64,000 nucleotides of DNA from an uncultured Loktanella sp. (GCA_937132065.1 CAKZNT010000040.1:17986-81985); one strand, 5' to 3'. Numbered from the stretch's first letter, positions 49,049-59,460 are shown. The notes: generated by a model from the sequence alone, not told the origin. A program made the numbers and translations.

Positions 49049-49408
49049 ATGAAATTTACCGAAGAACACGAATGGCTCCGCGAAGAAGACGGCATGATCG
49101 TTGTTGGCATCACAGAGCACGCAGCAACACAACTCGGCGACATCGTTTTTGTTGAACTGCCAGATGTTGGCACGACAGTCACCAAAGACGAAGAAGTTGT
49201 TGTGATTGAATCCGTTAAGGCCGCGTCTGACATTCTGGCCCCGATCGACGGCGAAATCGTCGAAGTGAACGAAGCCCTCAACGATGCTCCTGCGACCGTC
49301 AACGACGACGCAATGGGCAATGGCTGGATGTTCAAAATCGCCGCGTCCGATCCGTCCCAGATGGACGAATATATGGACGAAGCCGCTTACAAAAAACTCG
49401 TCGAATAA
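49049..49408 (+). CDS. gcvH: Glycine cleavage system H protein
   Basis: A 119-residue lipoyl carrier that shuttles the aminomethyl group between P, T and L proteins. The lipoylated lysine lies in VIESVKAASDILAP, and the start HEWLREEDGMIVVGIT and end GWMFKI are canonical. It follows gcvT by 17 bases and precedes gcvP by 12. Confidence 0.96.
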   Translation: MKFTEEHEWLREEDGMIVVGITEHAATQLGDIVFVELPDVGTTVTKDEEVVVIESVKAASDILAPIDGEIVEVNEALNDAPATVNDDAMGNGWMFKIAASDPSQMDEYMDEAAYKKLVE

Positions 49409-49420
49409 GGAACTGCGCCA

Positions 49421-52264
49421 ATGCCTTACGCACCTACATCTTATCTGCCCTACGACTTTGCGAACCGCCGCCACATCGGCCCGTCACCTGTGGAAATGGA
49501 CGAGATGCTCAAGGTCATTGGCGCGTCTTCCCTGACGGCCCTGATCGACGATACGCTTCCTGCGAAAATCCGCCAGAAAGAGCCGCTCAACTTTGGTAAA
49601 CCGAAATCAGAGCGCGAACTTTTGCACCACATGAAGCTGGTGGCCAAGAAGAACAAGCTTGTGACCTCCCTGATCGGGCAGGGCTATCACGGCACGGTTA
49701 CACCGCCCGCGATCCAGCGCAACATCTTCGAGAACCCCGCTTGGTATACCGCCTATACGCCTTACCAACCCGAGATTTCCCAAGGTCGCCTTGAGGCGCT
49801 CTTGAACTTCCAGACGATGGTTTCCGACCTGACAGGTCTCGAGATTGCCAACGCGTCCCTGCTTGACGAGGCAACAGCCTGCGCCGAGGCCATGACAATG
49901 GCGCAACGCGTTTCAAAGTCGAAAGTGACCGCGTTCTTTGTTGACGAAAACTGCCACCCGCAGAACATCGCCGTAATGAAAACCCGTGCCGCGCCGCTTG
50001 GTATCGAAGTGATCGTTGGCGCGCCCGACGACATGGATGCATCGGCTGTCTTTGGCGCGATTTTCCAGTTTCCCGGAACCACGGGCCATCTGCGCGACTT
50101 CACCGACCAGATCGCTGCATTGCACGACAACAAGGCGATTGGCGTCATCACCGCGGACCCGTTGTCGCTGACGCTCTTCAAGGAGCCGGGCGCAATGGGC
50201 GCGGATATCGCCGTTGGCTCGACCCAGCGTTTCGGCGTGCCCGTCGGCTACGGCGGCCCGCACGCGGCCTATATGGCGACCAAGGCGAACCTTGCGCGCA
50301 ACATGCCCGGTCGCATCGTGGGCGTGTCAATCGACAGCCACGGCAACAAGGCCTACCGCCTGTCGCTGCAAACCCGCGAGCAGCACATCCGCCGCGAGAA
50401 AGCGACCTCCAACGTCTGCACCGCGCAAGCGCTGCTGGCCGTCATGGCTGGCTTTTACGCGGTCTTCCACGGCCCCGAGGGGCTACGCGCGATTGCGCAG
50501 CGTATCCACCGCAAAACTGTGCGCTTGGTCGAGGGGCTCGAGGCTGGCGGCTATAAGATCGAGCAAGAGCACTTCTTTGATACCGTTACGGTCAATGTCG
50601 GTGACAAGCGTGACGCGATCATGGCGGCAGCGGTTGAAAACGGCGTAAACCTGCGCGCAGTTGATGCGGGCCGGATCGGGATCACCCTCGACGAGTTGAC
50701 GCGACGCGATGTGACCGAAGCCGTCTGGCGCGCCTTTGGTATCGAAACCGAGGACGACGCCCATCAGGTCGAATACCGCCTGCCAGATGCGCTCATGCGC
50801 CAGAGCGATTACCTGACGCACCCCGTGTTCCACATGAACCGCGCCGAGACCGAGATGATGCGCTATATGCGTCGCTTGGCCGACCGTGATCTGGCGCTTG
50901 ACCGTGCGATGATCCCGCTTGGGTCTTGCACGATGAAGCTCAATTCCGCTGCCGAAATGATGCCTGTCTCATGGCCCGAATTCGCGCTGATGCACCCGTT
51001 CTGCCCCGAGGATCAAGCGCTGGGCTACAAGGAAATGATCGACGATCTTTCTGCAAAGCTTTGCGATGTGACGGGCTATGACGCGATCTCCATGCAGCCG
51101 AACTCTGGCGCGCAGGGCGAATACGCAGGGCTGCTCAGCATCGCGTCCTATCACCGCGCACAGGGGCAGGGGCATCGCAACATCTGCCTCATTCCGATGT
51201 CCGCACACGGGACGAACCCCGCTTCGGCGCAGATGGTCGGCTGGAAGGTCGTCGTGATCAAATCGGCGGCCAATGGCGACATTGATCTTGAGGATTTCGC
51301 AGCCAAAGTCGAACAGCACAAAGACAACCTCGCCGCCTGCATGATCACCTATCCGTCCACGCACGGCGTGTTCGAGGAAACCGTGATCGACGTCTGCAAA
51401 ATGACCCATGACGCGGGCGGTCAGGTCTATATCGACGGGGCGAACATGAACGCAATGGTCGGCCTGTCGCGTCCCGGTGATCTGGGCGGTGACGTCAGCC
51501 ACTTGAACCTGCACAAAACCTTCTGCATTCCGCACGGCGGCGGTGGACCGGGCATGGGTCCAATCGGGGTGAAAACCCACCTGATCGACCACCTCCCGGG
51601 TGATCCAAACGGCGGCGTCGGGCCGGTTTCAGCCGCGCAATACGGCTCGCCAAGCTTGCTGCCGATCTCATGGGCCTATGTGCTGATGATGGGCGGCGAG
51701 GGGCTCACGCAAGCCACACGGGTCGCGATCCTGAACGCAAACTACATCGCCAAACGGCTCGAAGGGGCGTTCGACGTTCTCTACAAGGGGCCAACAGGGC
51801 GGGTGGCGCACGAGTGCATCATCGACACACGGCCCTTTGCCGATAGCGCACATGTCACCGTGGACGATATCGCCAAGCGCCTGATGGATGCGGGCTTCCA
51901 TGCGCCAACGATGTCTTGGCCCGTTTCGGGGACGCTGATGGTTGAACCGACAGAGTCTGAAACCAAGGCCGAGCTTGACCGTTTCTGTGACGCCATGCTC
52001 GCGATCCGCGAAGAGATCCGCGCGATCGAAAACGGCGAGATGGATGAAACCAACAACGCGCTGAAAAATGCGCCGCACACCGTGGAAGACCTCGTGTCGG
52101 CATGGGATCGGCCCTATTCACGCGAAGAGGGTTGCTTCCCCAAAGGGGCATTCCGCGTGGACAAATACTGGCCGCCAGTGAACCGTGTCGACAACGTTTA
52201 CGGGGATAGAAATCTGGTCTGTAGCTGCCCGCCGCTGTCAGATTACCTTGACGCAGCGGAATAA
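49421..52264 (+). CDS. gcvP: Glycine dehydrogenase (decarboxylating), P protein
   Basis: A 947-residue, full-length (fused P1-P2) PLP enzyme that decarboxylates glycine and loads the H protein. The N-terminal domain begins [15 protein letters not shown]; the PLP lysine is in [40 protein letters not shown] and the C-terminal [32 protein letters not shown] are typical. It is the last gene of the gcv operon; the lipoamide dehydrogenase (L protein) must be encoded elsewhere. Confidence 0.96.
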   Translation: MPYAPTSYLPYDFANRRHIGPSPVEMDEMLKVIGASSLTALIDDTLPAKIRQKEPLNFGKPKSERELLHHMKLVAKKNKLVTSLIGQGYHGTVTPPAIQRNIFENPAWYTAYTPYQPEISQGRLEALLNFQTMVSDLTGLEIANASLLDEATACAEAMTMAQRVSKSKVTAFFVDENCHPQNIAVMKTRAAPLGIEVIVGAPDDMDASAVFGAIFQFPGTTGHLRDFTDQIAALHDNKAIGVITADPLSLTLFKEPGAMGADIAVGSTQRFGVPVGYGGPHAAYMATKANLARNMPGRIVGVSIDSHGNKAYRLSLQTREQHIRREKATSNVCTAQALLAVMAGFYAVFHGPEGLRAIAQRIHRKTVRLVEGLEAGGYKIEQEHFFDTVTVNVGDKRDAIMAAAVENGVNLRAVDAGRIGITLDELTRRDVTEAVWRAFGIETEDDAHQVEYRLPDALMRQSDYLTHPVFHMNRAETEMMRYMRRLADRDLALDRAMIPLGSCTMKLNSAAEMMPVSWPEFALMHPFCPEDQALGYKEMIDDLSAKLCDVTGYDAISMQPNSGAQGEYAGLLSIASYHRAQGQGHRNICLIPMSAHGTNPASAQMVGWKVVVIKSAANGDIDLEDFAAKVEQHKDNLAACMITYPSTHGVFEETVIDVCKMTHDAGGQVYIDGANMNAMVGLSRPGDLGGDVSHLNLHKTFCIPHGGGGPGMGPIGVKTHLIDHLPGDPNGGVGPVSAAQYGSPSLLPISWAYVLMMGGEGLTQATRVAILNANYIAKRLEGAFDVLYKGPTGRVAHECIIDTRPFADSAHVTVDDIAKRLMDAGFHAPTMSWPVSGTLMVEPTESETKAELDRFCDAMLAIREEIRAIENGEMDETNNALKNAPHTVEDLVSAWDRPYSREEGCFPKGAFRVDKYWPPVNRVDNVYGDRNLVCSCPPLSDYLDAAE

Positions 52265-52421
52265 TCGGGGTCGTAAATAGACCTTGAAAAGACGGTTGTG
52301 AACAACTCGCAAGATTGTTAGGCCCTACGGAGCGCAGGATTGTTGCTGATTTCAAATGATAATCAGTTGCAATCTTGCGCTCTTTTGCGCGTTACTGCGC
52401 GCACTCACAGGGAGATTAACA

Positions 52422-53393
52422 ATGAATATGACAAAAATCGGTGCGGTATCCGCACTTGCGATCACACTTGGCGCGACATCTGCAATGGCAGACTGCGGCG
52501 AAGTTTCGATCACTGAAATGGACTGGGCATCGTCCGCCGTTGTGACATCGGTTGCAAACTTTTTGATGACACAAGGCTACGGCTGTGAGGTCACAATCGT
52601 GCCATCCTCCACCGTGCCTGCGCTGGCCTCTTTGGCGGAAACAGGCGAGCCTGATATCCTGACAGAAGTCTGGGCAAACTCGACACCGTCCTACGAGCCG
52701 CTTTTGACCGAAGGCAAACTTGTCGAATTGGGCAATGTCTTGTCTGACGGCGGTGTCGAAGGGTGGTGGATTCCACAATACCTCGCAGAATCCAACCCAG
52801 AGCTGACAACGCTTTCCGGCATCATGGCGAACCCTGCCGCAGTTGGTGGCCGGTTCCACGATTGTCCGTCAGGCTGGGCCTGCGACACGATCAACTTCAA
52901 CAACTTCAAGGCAGCAGGCATGGAAGCCGCTGGCGTAGAGCGCTTCCAGCACGGATCGGGCGAAACGCTTGCGACGGCGATTGCGGCGGCTGCGGCTAAT
53001 CAAGAACCATGGTTCGGCTACTACTGGGCGCCAACATCCGTCTTGGGCAAATACCCGATGGTCATGGTTGACATGGAAGCCGACTATAGCGCGGACGCAC
53101 ACACCTGTAACGGTGACGCGGAATGTGCCACGCCGACTTTGTCGCCATACCCGACGTCCAAGGTTGTGACGGCTGCGTCCCAAGCCTTTGTTGATCGTGA
53201 ACCAGCGGTTGCTGACATGCTGTCCAAAATGTCGTTCACAAACGCACAAATGGGCGGTGTTCTTGCTTGGCAGGATGATAACTCTGCATCCTACGAGGAA
53301 GCAGCCGTTTACTTCTTGACCAACAACACCGACGTCTGGGGCGAGTGGCTCAATGACGACGCAAAAGCAAAGCTTGCAGCACTGTTGAAGTAA
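52422..53393 (+). CDS. Glycine betaine/proline-type ABC transporter substrate-binding protein
   Basis: A 323-residue periplasmic protein of the OpuAC/ProX-like family with signal peptide MTKIGAVSALAITLGATSAMA. The mature chain has several conserved tryptophans (EMDWASSAV, EVWANST, GWWIPQYL, WFGYYWAPT) suited to an aromatic cage for a quaternary ammonium group, and two cysteines in GRFHDCPSGWAC that probably form a disulfide. The ATG at 52422 has GGGAG upstream. A strong terminator follows, so it should be made in excess over the permease. The exact ligand (glycine betaine, choline or proline betaine) is open. Confidence 0.87.
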   Translation: MNMTKIGAVSALAITLGATSAMADCGEVSITEMDWASSAVVTSVANFLMTQGYGCEVTIVPSSTVPALASLAETGEPDILTEVWANSTPSYEPLLTEGKLVELGNVLSDGGVEGWWIPQYLAESNPELTTLSGIMANPAAVGGRFHDCPSGWACDTINFNNFKAAGMEAAGVERFQHGSGETLATAIAAAAANQEPWFGYYWAPTSVLGKYPMVMVDMEADYSADAHTCNGDAECATPTLSPYPTSKVVTAASQAFVDREPAVADMLSKMSFTNAQMGGVLAWQDDNSASYEEAAVYFLTNNTDVWGEWLNDDAKAKLAALLK

Positions 53394-53407
53394 GCAAAAT
53401 GACAACA

Positions 53408-53446
53408 AACAGCCCTCCGCCAATATACTGCGCGGGGGGCTGTTTT
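53408..53446 (+). terminator. Terminator between the binding-protein and permease genes
   Basis: AACAGCCC-T-CCG (53408-53419) pairs with CGG-G-GGGCTGTT (53433-53444) and is followed by TTTT. It sits 14 bases after the binding-protein stop and 20 before the permease ATG, and probably allows partial read-through. Confidence 0.85.
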
Positions 53447-53465
53447 GTGCAATGGGGACGGATGA

Positions 53466-54500
53466 ATGGCATTTTATGATGGGCTTTTTGACGCGCTTGG
53501 CCTGCGCGAATGGTGCGACCAAAGTGCAAGCACTGCACCGATGTCGATGGCGGATTTGCTCAAGGCGAACAACGCTGCCGCCGTGGACCCGAACGCAGAG
53601 GTCTTTCCGTTTCCCTCACTTGATAATCTCAACGACTCTTGTGCGCAGATTAGCCAGACACGCGATCTGACCGCAGGCATCGAAAGCGGTTTCTTGGGGG
53701 CAAAAGACGTGCTTAAGGTCGTGCTCGACCCGATCACCCAACCGCTGTCATGGGCGCTTGACGGGGCGCTTTACGCGTTTACCGAGACGCCGTGGTGGAT
53801 CATCGTGCCGCTGCTTGTGTTCATTGCATGGTTCGTTTCTCGTTCTAAGCCGGTTACGATTTTCGTAGCGTTGTCTTTCCTCTTCCTCGGGGCGATTGAT
53901 CACCTTGATGTGGCGATGCAAACGCTGTCGATCATCTTTGTTTGCACAGGGCTATCGGTGCTCTTTGGCGTGCCCATTGGCATCGCGATGTCCAAATCCG
54001 ACAGGCTACAAAAGTCGCTCGTGCCTGTGCTTGACCTGCTGCAAACGCTGCCCACATTTGTCTATCTAATCCCGCTGATCTTCCTGTTCTCGGTGACCGA
54101 ATCCAAGCTCTACGGCATCGCGATCATCCTTTACGCGATCGTGCCCGTGATCCGTTTGACCGATCTGGGCATTCGGCTTGTGGATCAGGACGTGCTCGAG
54201 GCCGCCGACGCTTATGGCATGAATAGCAAACAACGGCTGGCCAAGGTCGAATTGCCGCTTGCGCTCCCCAACATTATGGCAGGGATCAACCAGACCATCA
54301 TGATGAGCCTCGCGATGGTTGTCATCGCATCGCTTGTTTCTGCGCCTGGACTTGGGGTGCTGGTGCTGCGCGGCATTCGCAACCTTGAACTGGGGGTCGG
54401 GATCGTCGCAGGTATCGGCATTGTGCTGCTGGCGGTGATCCTTGATCGCACGTCCAAGGCGGCGCTTGGTCGGGTCGATAAAGCCAACAAGAAACATTAA
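53466..54500 (+). CDS. Glycine betaine/proline-type ABC transporter permease
   Basis: A 344-residue ProW-like inner-membrane permease. A soluble N-terminal stretch of about 75 residues is followed by some seven membrane helices and the ATPase-contact loop EAADAYGMNSKQRLAKVELPLALPNIMAGI (EAA motif). It forms the channel of the importer with the ATPase encoded 14 bases downstream. Its ATG is close to the terminator hairpin at 53408-53446, so its expression depends on read-through. Confidence 0.9.
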   Translation: MAFYDGLFDALGLREWCDQSASTAPMSMADLLKANNAAAVDPNAEVFPFPSLDNLNDSCAQISQTRDLTAGIESGFLGAKDVLKVVLDPITQPLSWALDGALYAFTETPWWIIVPLLVFIAWFVSRSKPVTIFVALSFLFLGAIDHLDVAMQTLSIIFVCTGLSVLFGVPIGIAMSKSDRLQKSLVPVLDLLQTLPTFVYLIPLIFLFSVTESKLYGIAIILYAIVPVIRLTDLGIRLVDQDVLEAADAYGMNSKQRLAKVELPLALPNIMAGINQTIMMSLAMVVIASLVSAPGLGVLVLRGIRNLELGVGIVAGIGIVLLAVILDRTSKAALGRVDKANKKH

Positions 54501-54514
54501 GGGAGGGCAGTGAC

Positions 54515-55576
54515 ATGACCGATACACCAAAAGTCCAACTTCGCGGCCTCTACAAAATCTTCGGGCCAAACGACAAGGATATGATGCAGCACGTCGCGGC
54601 AGGGATGGGAAAGCCCGAACTGCTCGAAGAGCATCGCCACGTGCTTGGCCTGCAAGATATCAACGTCGATATGATGGCGGGTGAAATCACGGTGGTGATG
54701 GGGCTGTCGGGGTCGGGTAAATCCACCCTGATCCGTCACCTCAACCGGCTGATTGAACCAACGGCGGGTGAAATCCTGCTCGACGGCGTCGATGTGATGC
54801 AGTTGTCCGAAGGCGACCTGCGCAAAATGCGGCAGGAGAAAATGTCGATGGTGTTCCAGAAGTTCGCGCTTTTGCCCCATCGCACCGTGTTGCAAAACGC
54901 GGCAATGGCGCTCGAGGTGCAAGGGATCGACCAAAAGGCACGCGAAGCGGAAGGCGCCAAATGGCTCGCACGCGTCGGGCTTGAGGGCTATGAAAACTAC
55001 TACCCTTCCCAGCTTTCGGGCGGGATGCAGCAACGGGTCGGCATTGCCCGCGCCCTGACATCCAACTCCGACATTATGCTGATGGACGAGGCCTTCTCCG
55101 CACTCGATCCGCTTATTCGGACCGACATGCAAAACCTGCTGCTCGAACTGCAAAAAGAACTGCATAAAACCATCGTCTTTATTACGCATGATCTGGACGA
55201 GGCGCTTAAACTGGCTGATCACCTCGTGATCCTCAAGGACGGGGCCGTGGTGCAGCAAGGCGAGCCGCAGTCGATTCTGCTGAACCCTGCCGATCCCTAT
55301 ATCGAGGATTTTGTCAGCGATATTAACCGTGCGCGCGTGCTGCGGGTAAAATCCGTGATGGAACCGCTGCAAGATCCGACCATGCTCGACAAGCTGACAG
55401 GCAAGAAGTTTGAAGGCGATGTCGATATCCGTGACAACCTTGAATCATTAATTGCACGCTCGGAAGGCGACACGGCCTTGCATTATCGCGTAATGGATGG
55501 TGACGTGCCCGTAGGCGAACTTCACATGCGCGATCTGGTTAAGGCACTGGTCCCGCGGATATCATCAACGGCGTAA
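54515..55576 (+). CDS. Glycine betaine/proline-type ABC transporter ATP-binding protein
   Basis: A 353-residue ProV-like ATPase. The typical insertion before the core (DKDMMQHVAAGMGKPELLEEHRHVLGLQD) is present. Walker A is GLSGSGKST, the signature is LSGGMQQRVGIARAL, Walker B is IMLMDEAFSALDP and the switch His is in FITHDLDEAL. A C-terminal extension of about 80 residues stands where ProV proteins carry osmosensing CBS domains, but is shorter, so regulation may differ. The FAD oxidase gene follows after 3 bases. Confidence 0.92.
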   Translation: MTDTPKVQLRGLYKIFGPNDKDMMQHVAAGMGKPELLEEHRHVLGLQDINVDMMAGEITVVMGLSGSGKSTLIRHLNRLIEPTAGEILLDGVDVMQLSEGDLRKMRQEKMSMVFQKFALLPHRTVLQNAAMALEVQGIDQKAREAEGAKWLARVGLEGYENYYPSQLSGGMQQRVGIARALTSNSDIMLMDEAFSALDPLIRTDMQNLLLELQKELHKTIVFITHDLDEALKLADHLVILKDGAVVQQGEPQSILLNPADPYIEDFVSDINRARVLRVKSVMEPLQDPTMLDKLTGKKFEGDVDIRDNLESLIARSEGDTALHYRVMDGDVPVGELHMRDLVKALVPRISSTA

Positions 55577-55579
55577 AAT

Positions 55580-56785
55580 ATGACCCAAGCACCCATGCAA
55601 GGCTCCTATGACGTCATCATCGTCGGCGGGGCCATGTATGGGTCGTCGGTCGCTTGGTGGCTCTCGGAAAATAAGGATTTCAACGGCAGTGTTCTCGTTG
55701 TCGAACGGGATCCGACCTATGAATTCACCTCCACCGCGCATACCAATTCCTGTATGCGTCAACAGTTCTCGGCGCCGATCAATATCAAGATCAGCCAGTT
55801 CGCCGCAGATTTCGTCAAGAATTTCCGCGCCTATATGGGCGGTGACGACCGCGTGCCCGAACTGGCGCTGCAATCTTACGGCTATATGTATCTGGCGGGC
55901 GACGAGACACGCGCCGCCGAACTGCGCGCGGCCCAAGCGGTGCAAACGGCCAACGGCGCAGGCACGCAACACATGACGCGCGCCGAAATTCAGGCGGCCT
56001 ATCCGTTCTACAATCTCGAAGATATCGTTGCAGGCAATATCAACCTGATCGACGAAGGCTATTTTGATGGCGGCACATTGTTTGACTGGTGGAAACGATC
56101 CGCCCGCGAACGCGGCGTCGAATACATCCACAATAGTGTCACCGCGATGACCAAAAACGCAAACGGCACAAAGGTCGAAAGCGTCACCTTGGCATCGGGC
56201 GAGGTGATTTCTTGCGGCACTGTCGTTAACGCATCAGGGCCGCGCGCGGTGCTGACCAGCCGCATGGCAGGCATCGAAATCCCTGTCGAGCCACGCAAAC
56301 GCTATACCTTCATCTTTGACGCCGAGGACAAGCTAGATCGCGACCTGCCGCTGACCATCGACCCGTCTGGCGTCCACATGCGTTCAGAAGGCACATATTA
56401 CCTCGCGGGCTGCCCGCCTGATGAAGACCCCGCAGTAGACTACGACGACTTCACCCAAGACCACACGATCTGGGAAGAAAAAGTCTGGCCAGTCCTCGCC
56501 CACCGCGTTCCTGCATTTGAGCGGATCAAGCTGATCAATTCATGGGCGGGGCACTATGCCTATAATACCTTTGATCAAAACGCGATCATCGGGGCGCATA
56601 CCGAAGTCGAGAACTTTATCTTTGCCAACGGGTTCTCGGGGCACGGGTTCCAGCAATCGCCGGCAATGGGGCGCGGGATCGCTGAATTGATCGCGACAGG
56701 CAGTTACCAAACGCTCGACCTTGCGCCATTCAGCTTTGCGCGGATCACAAGCGGCAGCAAATTCATCGAAAAAGCAGTCATCTAA
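55580..56785 (+). CDS. FAD-dependent amino acid/amine oxidase (DAO family)
   Basis: A 401-residue flavoprotein of the DAO family. The N-terminal dinucleotide motif is YDVIIVGGAMYGSSVAWWL, followed by VVERDPTYEFTSTAHTNSCMRQQF; the C-terminal FAD segment is NFIFANGFSGHGFQQSPAMGRGIAELI. Related enzymes oxidise N-methylated or other secondary amines such as sarcosine. Because it is co-encoded with a betaine-type transporter and lies downstream of gcvTHP, a substrate among N-methyl glycine derivatives is plausible, but this is inference. The gene follows the ATPase by 3 bases. Confidence 0.85.
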   Translation: MTQAPMQGSYDVIIVGGAMYGSSVAWWLSENKDFNGSVLVVERDPTYEFTSTAHTNSCMRQQFSAPINIKISQFAADFVKNFRAYMGGDDRVPELALQSYGYMYLAGDETRAAELRAAQAVQTANGAGTQHMTRAEIQAAYPFYNLEDIVAGNINLIDEGYFDGGTLFDWWKRSARERGVEYIHNSVTAMTKNANGTKVESVTLASGEVISCGTVVNASGPRAVLTSRMAGIEIPVEPRKRYTFIFDAEDKLDRDLPLTIDPSGVHMRSEGTYYLAGCPPDEDPAVDYDDFTQDHTIWEEKVWPVLAHRVPAFERIKLINSWAGHYAYNTFDQNAIIGAHTEVENFIFANGFSGHGFQQSPAMGRGIAELIATGSYQTLDLAPFSFARITSGSKFIEKAVI

Positions 56786-56804
56786 GACCGAAGAAGGAAA
56801 ACCA

Positions 56805-57629
56805 ATGAAGAAACTCGTCCTGACAGGCGCAGCAGGGGCACTTGGCTCGAAGTTGCGCGCGCCGCTGGCCGCTATGTGCACTGATCTTGTCTCTACCGAT
56901 CTTGCGGATACGCTCCCCGATCTCGGGGCAAACGAAACCTACGTGAAGGCGGATGTTTCCGACCTTGGCGCGATGGAAGAGCTGCTTAAGGGTGCGGATA
57001 TGGTCATCCACTTTGGCGCCATTGCCGACGAGGCGCCGTGGGATGACATTCTGCAATCCAACATCATTGGCGCCTATAACGTCTGGGAAGCGGCCTATCG
57101 CAATGGCGTGAAGCGGGTGGTTTACGCCTCGTCCGTGCACGCCGTCGGGATGCACCCCAAGACCGACACTGTCGGCCTTGATGTGGCACACCGCCCCGAT
57201 ACCTATTACGGGCTATCCAAGTGCTTTGCCGAAGATCTGGCATCGCTCTACTGGGACAAGCGCGGGGTCGAGGCCGTGTGCATACGCATCTTCTCTGCCG
57301 CGCCGCCGACCAACGCGCGCGCGATTGGCACGTGGCTTTCCACTGACGATCTGATCCAGCTTGTGCAGCGGTCCGTCGATAGCCCCGTTGTCGGGAACAC
57401 CACCGTCTATGGCATCTCTAACAATGACCGCGCCGTGGTCGACAACAGCAAAGCGGGGCACTTGGGCTACCGTCCCAAGGACAACGCAGAAGACTATGCC
57501 AAAGAGGTCTTTGCCAAATCCCCACCCGTCAACAACAAAGACCCGATGCATCTCTGCATTGGCGGTCCTTTCGCCTCGATTGACCTTGGCGAATCCGGCG
57601 TAGCCCAGATCAAAAAGATGAACACCTAA
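56805..57629 (+). CDS. NAD-dependent epimerase/dehydrogenase, uronate-dehydrogenase-like
   Basis: A 274-residue extended SDR. The cofactor motif is TGAAGALGSKL (about 6-16), the active site YYGLSKC (YxxxK), and the serine region ASSVHAVG. The overall pattern (LQSNIIGAYNVWEAA, RIFSAAPPTNARAIGTWLSTDDLIQLV, GYRPKDNAEDYA) follows the uronate dehydrogenase family, but substrate residues may differ. AAGAAGGAAAA before the ATG at 56805 decides the start; the frame is open upstream into the oxidase gene. It is the last gene of the transporter operon. Confidence 0.82.
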   Translation: MKKLVLTGAAGALGSKLRAPLAAMCTDLVSTDLADTLPDLGANETYVKADVSDLGAMEELLKGADMVIHFGAIADEAPWDDILQSNIIGAYNVWEAAYRNGVKRVVYASSVHAVGMHPKTDTVGLDVAHRPDTYYGLSKCFAEDLASLYWDKRGVEAVCIRIFSAAPPTNARAIGTWLSTDDLIQLVQRSVDSPVVGNTTVYGISNNDRAVVDNSKAGHLGYRPKDNAEDYAKEVFAKSPPVNNKDPMHLCIGGPFASIDLGESGVAQIKKMNT

Positions 57630-57631
57630 GC

Positions 57632-58066
57632 TTAAGCGGATTTCTTCTTGGCGGCGCGTGTGACCCACATGCCGCCAAGAATCAAAGCGACCCCGACGAC
57701 GCGAGCAAACGGATTGCCCTGCACGCCCATCGCCACATCAATCAGCACCCCCGAAATCATCTGCCCCGCGATAATCAGCATCGCTGTTTGTGCAGCCCCA
57801 ATACGCGCTATCGCCCAACTCCCCGCCGCGATGAACAAAAAGCCGATCGGCCCCCCAAGGTAAGCCCACCAAGGGGCGTCCAGTGGCGCACCCGAAAACA
57901 GGCCGCCCCCGAGCAGTGCAATCAGGCTGACAAACACCAACCCGACCGCGTGATTCCAAAACGACGATTCCATCGCATTCGTGGAGAGGGCCAAGCGGCC
58001 ATTCAACTGGCGGCTCAACCCGATCAGAAGGCCCGCGACAACGGCCATTGCGATAACACCAATCAT
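57632..58066 (-). CDS. Half-size DMT-family transporter (YdcZ-like)
   Basis: A 144-residue membrane protein with four or five helices, a DMT-superfamily YdcZ/DUF606 unit (LLIGLSRQLNGRLAL, SSFWNHAVGLVFVSLIALL, GPIGFLFIAAGSWAIARIGAAQTAMLIIAGQMISGVLID). Such half-size units work as dimers. It overlaps the upstream paralogue by 4 bases, so the pair probably forms a heterodimer. The substrate is unknown. Its 3' end is 2 bases from the convergent dehydrogenase gene. Confidence 0.85.
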   Translation of the reverse strand: MIGVIAMAVVAGLLIGLSRQLNGRLALSTNAMESSFWNHAVGLVFVSLIALLGGGLFSGAPLDAPWWAYLGGPIGFLFIAAGSWAIARIGAAQTAMLIIAGQMISGVLIDVAMGVQGNPFARVVGVALILGGMWVTRAAKKKSA

Positions 58067-58527
58067 GGCGCACCCCCGAAAAAGATAAGGACAAGCGCGC
58101 CCGCTACGATCAACGCCAGCCCCGCATAGTCTCGCACCTGCGGCATCCGTTGGGGCAATCCGAACAGACCGCGCGCGTCAGCAAACAGGGAAAACACAAT
58201 CTGCCCCGCTAGGCCCAACGCCAATGTGCCCGACAGGGCCAGCACAGAATTCATCGCCGCAGAGGTCGCAATCACCGTCAATCCGCCCGAAACGCCGCCC
58301 AGATAGGCCCATAGCGGCGCGCGCTTGGTGCTGGCGCGGGCAGGGCGCAACACAAGCAGGATCAGCAACGCCAGAACCGTGCCCGTCAAATGGGGAACCC
58401 AGCTTGAAAACAACAAGCTGCCATATTGGGCCAATGTGCCGTTTGTCAGCAACATCAGCGAGATCAATCCACCCGCAGCAAACGCGCCGAGAAAGTGGAT
58501 GAAGCGGGGGGAGGTCATATCTGTCAT
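58063..58527 (-). CDS. Half-size DMT-family transporter (YdcZ-like), first gene of a pair
   Basis: A 154-residue paralogue of the following gene with the same fold (GAFAAGGLISLMLLTNGTLAQYG, LGGVSGGLTVIATSAAMNSVLALSGTLALGLAGQIVFSLFADARGLFG). The ATG at 58527 starts the homologous part; the frame is open 49 codons further but those residues are basic and unlike the family. The stop overlaps the next ATG (ATGA), supporting a two-subunit transporter. Confidence 0.85.
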   Translation of the reverse strand: MTDMTSPRFIHFLGAFAAGGLISLMLLTNGTLAQYGSLLFSSWVPHLTGTVLALLILLVLRPARASTKRAPLWAYLGGVSGGLTVIATSAAMNSVLALSGTLALGLAGQIVFSLFADARGLFGLPQRMPQVRDYAGLALIVAGALVLIFFGGAP

Positions 58528-58715
58528 AGGCACGGTTTGAGGGTATCGGCACGGCATTGCAACCCACCTGTTGACTCCGCGCCCAGCGCGCGTATAAGCC
58601 GCGAATTCATTGGTGTTGGTGGACCGCGCAAGCGGAACCCTGTCAGGCTTCGGCCAAAGGACAACGCCCTTCATGCCCCGCTCTTGGGGCGCACGACAAC
58701 GAAGGAGATCAGCGT

Positions 58716-59336
58716 ATGACTAAACGTACCGCTGCCAAATACAAAATTGACCGCCGTATGGGCGAAAACATCTGGGGCCGCGCTAAATCCCCTGTGAACC
58801 GCCGTGAATACGGCCCGGGCCAGCACGGTCAGCGCCGTAAAGGTAAACTGTCCGATTTCGGTCTTCAGTTGCGCGCCAAGCAGAAGCTCAAGGGCTACTA
58901 CGGCGACCTGACCGAGAAGCAGTTCCGCCGCATCTACGGCGAAGCAGAGCGCGTAAAAGGCGATACAGGCGAGAACCTGATCGGCTTGCTCGAGCGCCGC
59001 TTGGACGCAGTTGTTTACCGCGCGAAATTCGTGCCAACTGTTTTTGCGGCTCGCCAGTTCGTAAACCACGGCCACGTCACAGTGAACGGCAAGAAGGTAA
59101 ACATCCCTTCCTACCGCGTGAAAGAAGGCGACGTGATCGAAGTCCGTCAGAAGTCCAAGCAGTTGGAACTCGTTCTCGTGGCAACTCAATTGCCAGAGCG
59201 CGATGTGCCTGACTACATGGACGTTGATCACAACAAACTGACAGCGACATTCACACGCACACCAACACTCGGCGACGTTCCATACCCAGTTGCGATGGAA
59301 CCGAACCTCGTGGTCGAATTCTACGCCAAGAACTAA
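58716..59336 (+). CDS. rpsD: Small ribosomal subunit protein uS4
   Basis: A 206-residue ribosomal protein S4 that nucleates 30S assembly. The start [21 protein letters not shown] and the S4 RNA-binding core ([47 protein letters not shown]) are canonical for alphaproteobacteria. The codon usage is that of a highly expressed gene. It stands alone here rather than in the alpha operon, as is common in this class. A strong terminator follows. Confidence 0.97.
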   Translation: MTKRTAAKYKIDRRMGENIWGRAKSPVNRREYGPGQHGQRRKGKLSDFGLQLRAKQKLKGYYGDLTEKQFRRIYGEAERVKGDTGENLIGLLERRLDAVVYRAKFVPTVFAARQFVNHGHVTVNGKKVNIPSYRVKEGDVIEVRQKSKQLELVLVATQLPERDVPDYMDVDHNKLTATFTRTPTLGDVPYPVAMEPNLVVEFYAKN

Positions 59337-59359
59337 TCGGTTCTCGGCCATTCAATATG

Positions 59360-59388
59360 AAAGGGCTGCACCTCTGTGCGGCCCTTTT
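59360..59388 (+). terminator. rpsD terminator
   Basis: AAAGGGC (59360-59366) pairs with GCCCTTT (59381-59387), extended inside by GCA/TGC, and ends in TTTT. It lies 23 bases after rpsD. Confidence 0.9.
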
Positions 59389-59432
59389 GCGTTTTGGGGC
59401 GATGGCTATCGCGCGACTTAGAAACATATAAT

Positions 59433-59460
59433 CCTTCCAAAAACGAGCGTTTTTGGAAGG
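59433..59460. repeat. Palindrome, left copy, flanking an AT-rich insert
   Basis: CCTTCCAAAAACG (59433-59445) and CGTTTTTGGAAGG (59448-59460) are perfect 13-bp inverted arms around AG. A near-identical copy lies at 60220-60243. Confidence 0.85.

Noticed and set aside
49607..52355. Long open frames opposite gcvP and gcvT
   Set aside because: They are shadows of strongly conserved genes in high-G+C DNA and have no domains of their own.
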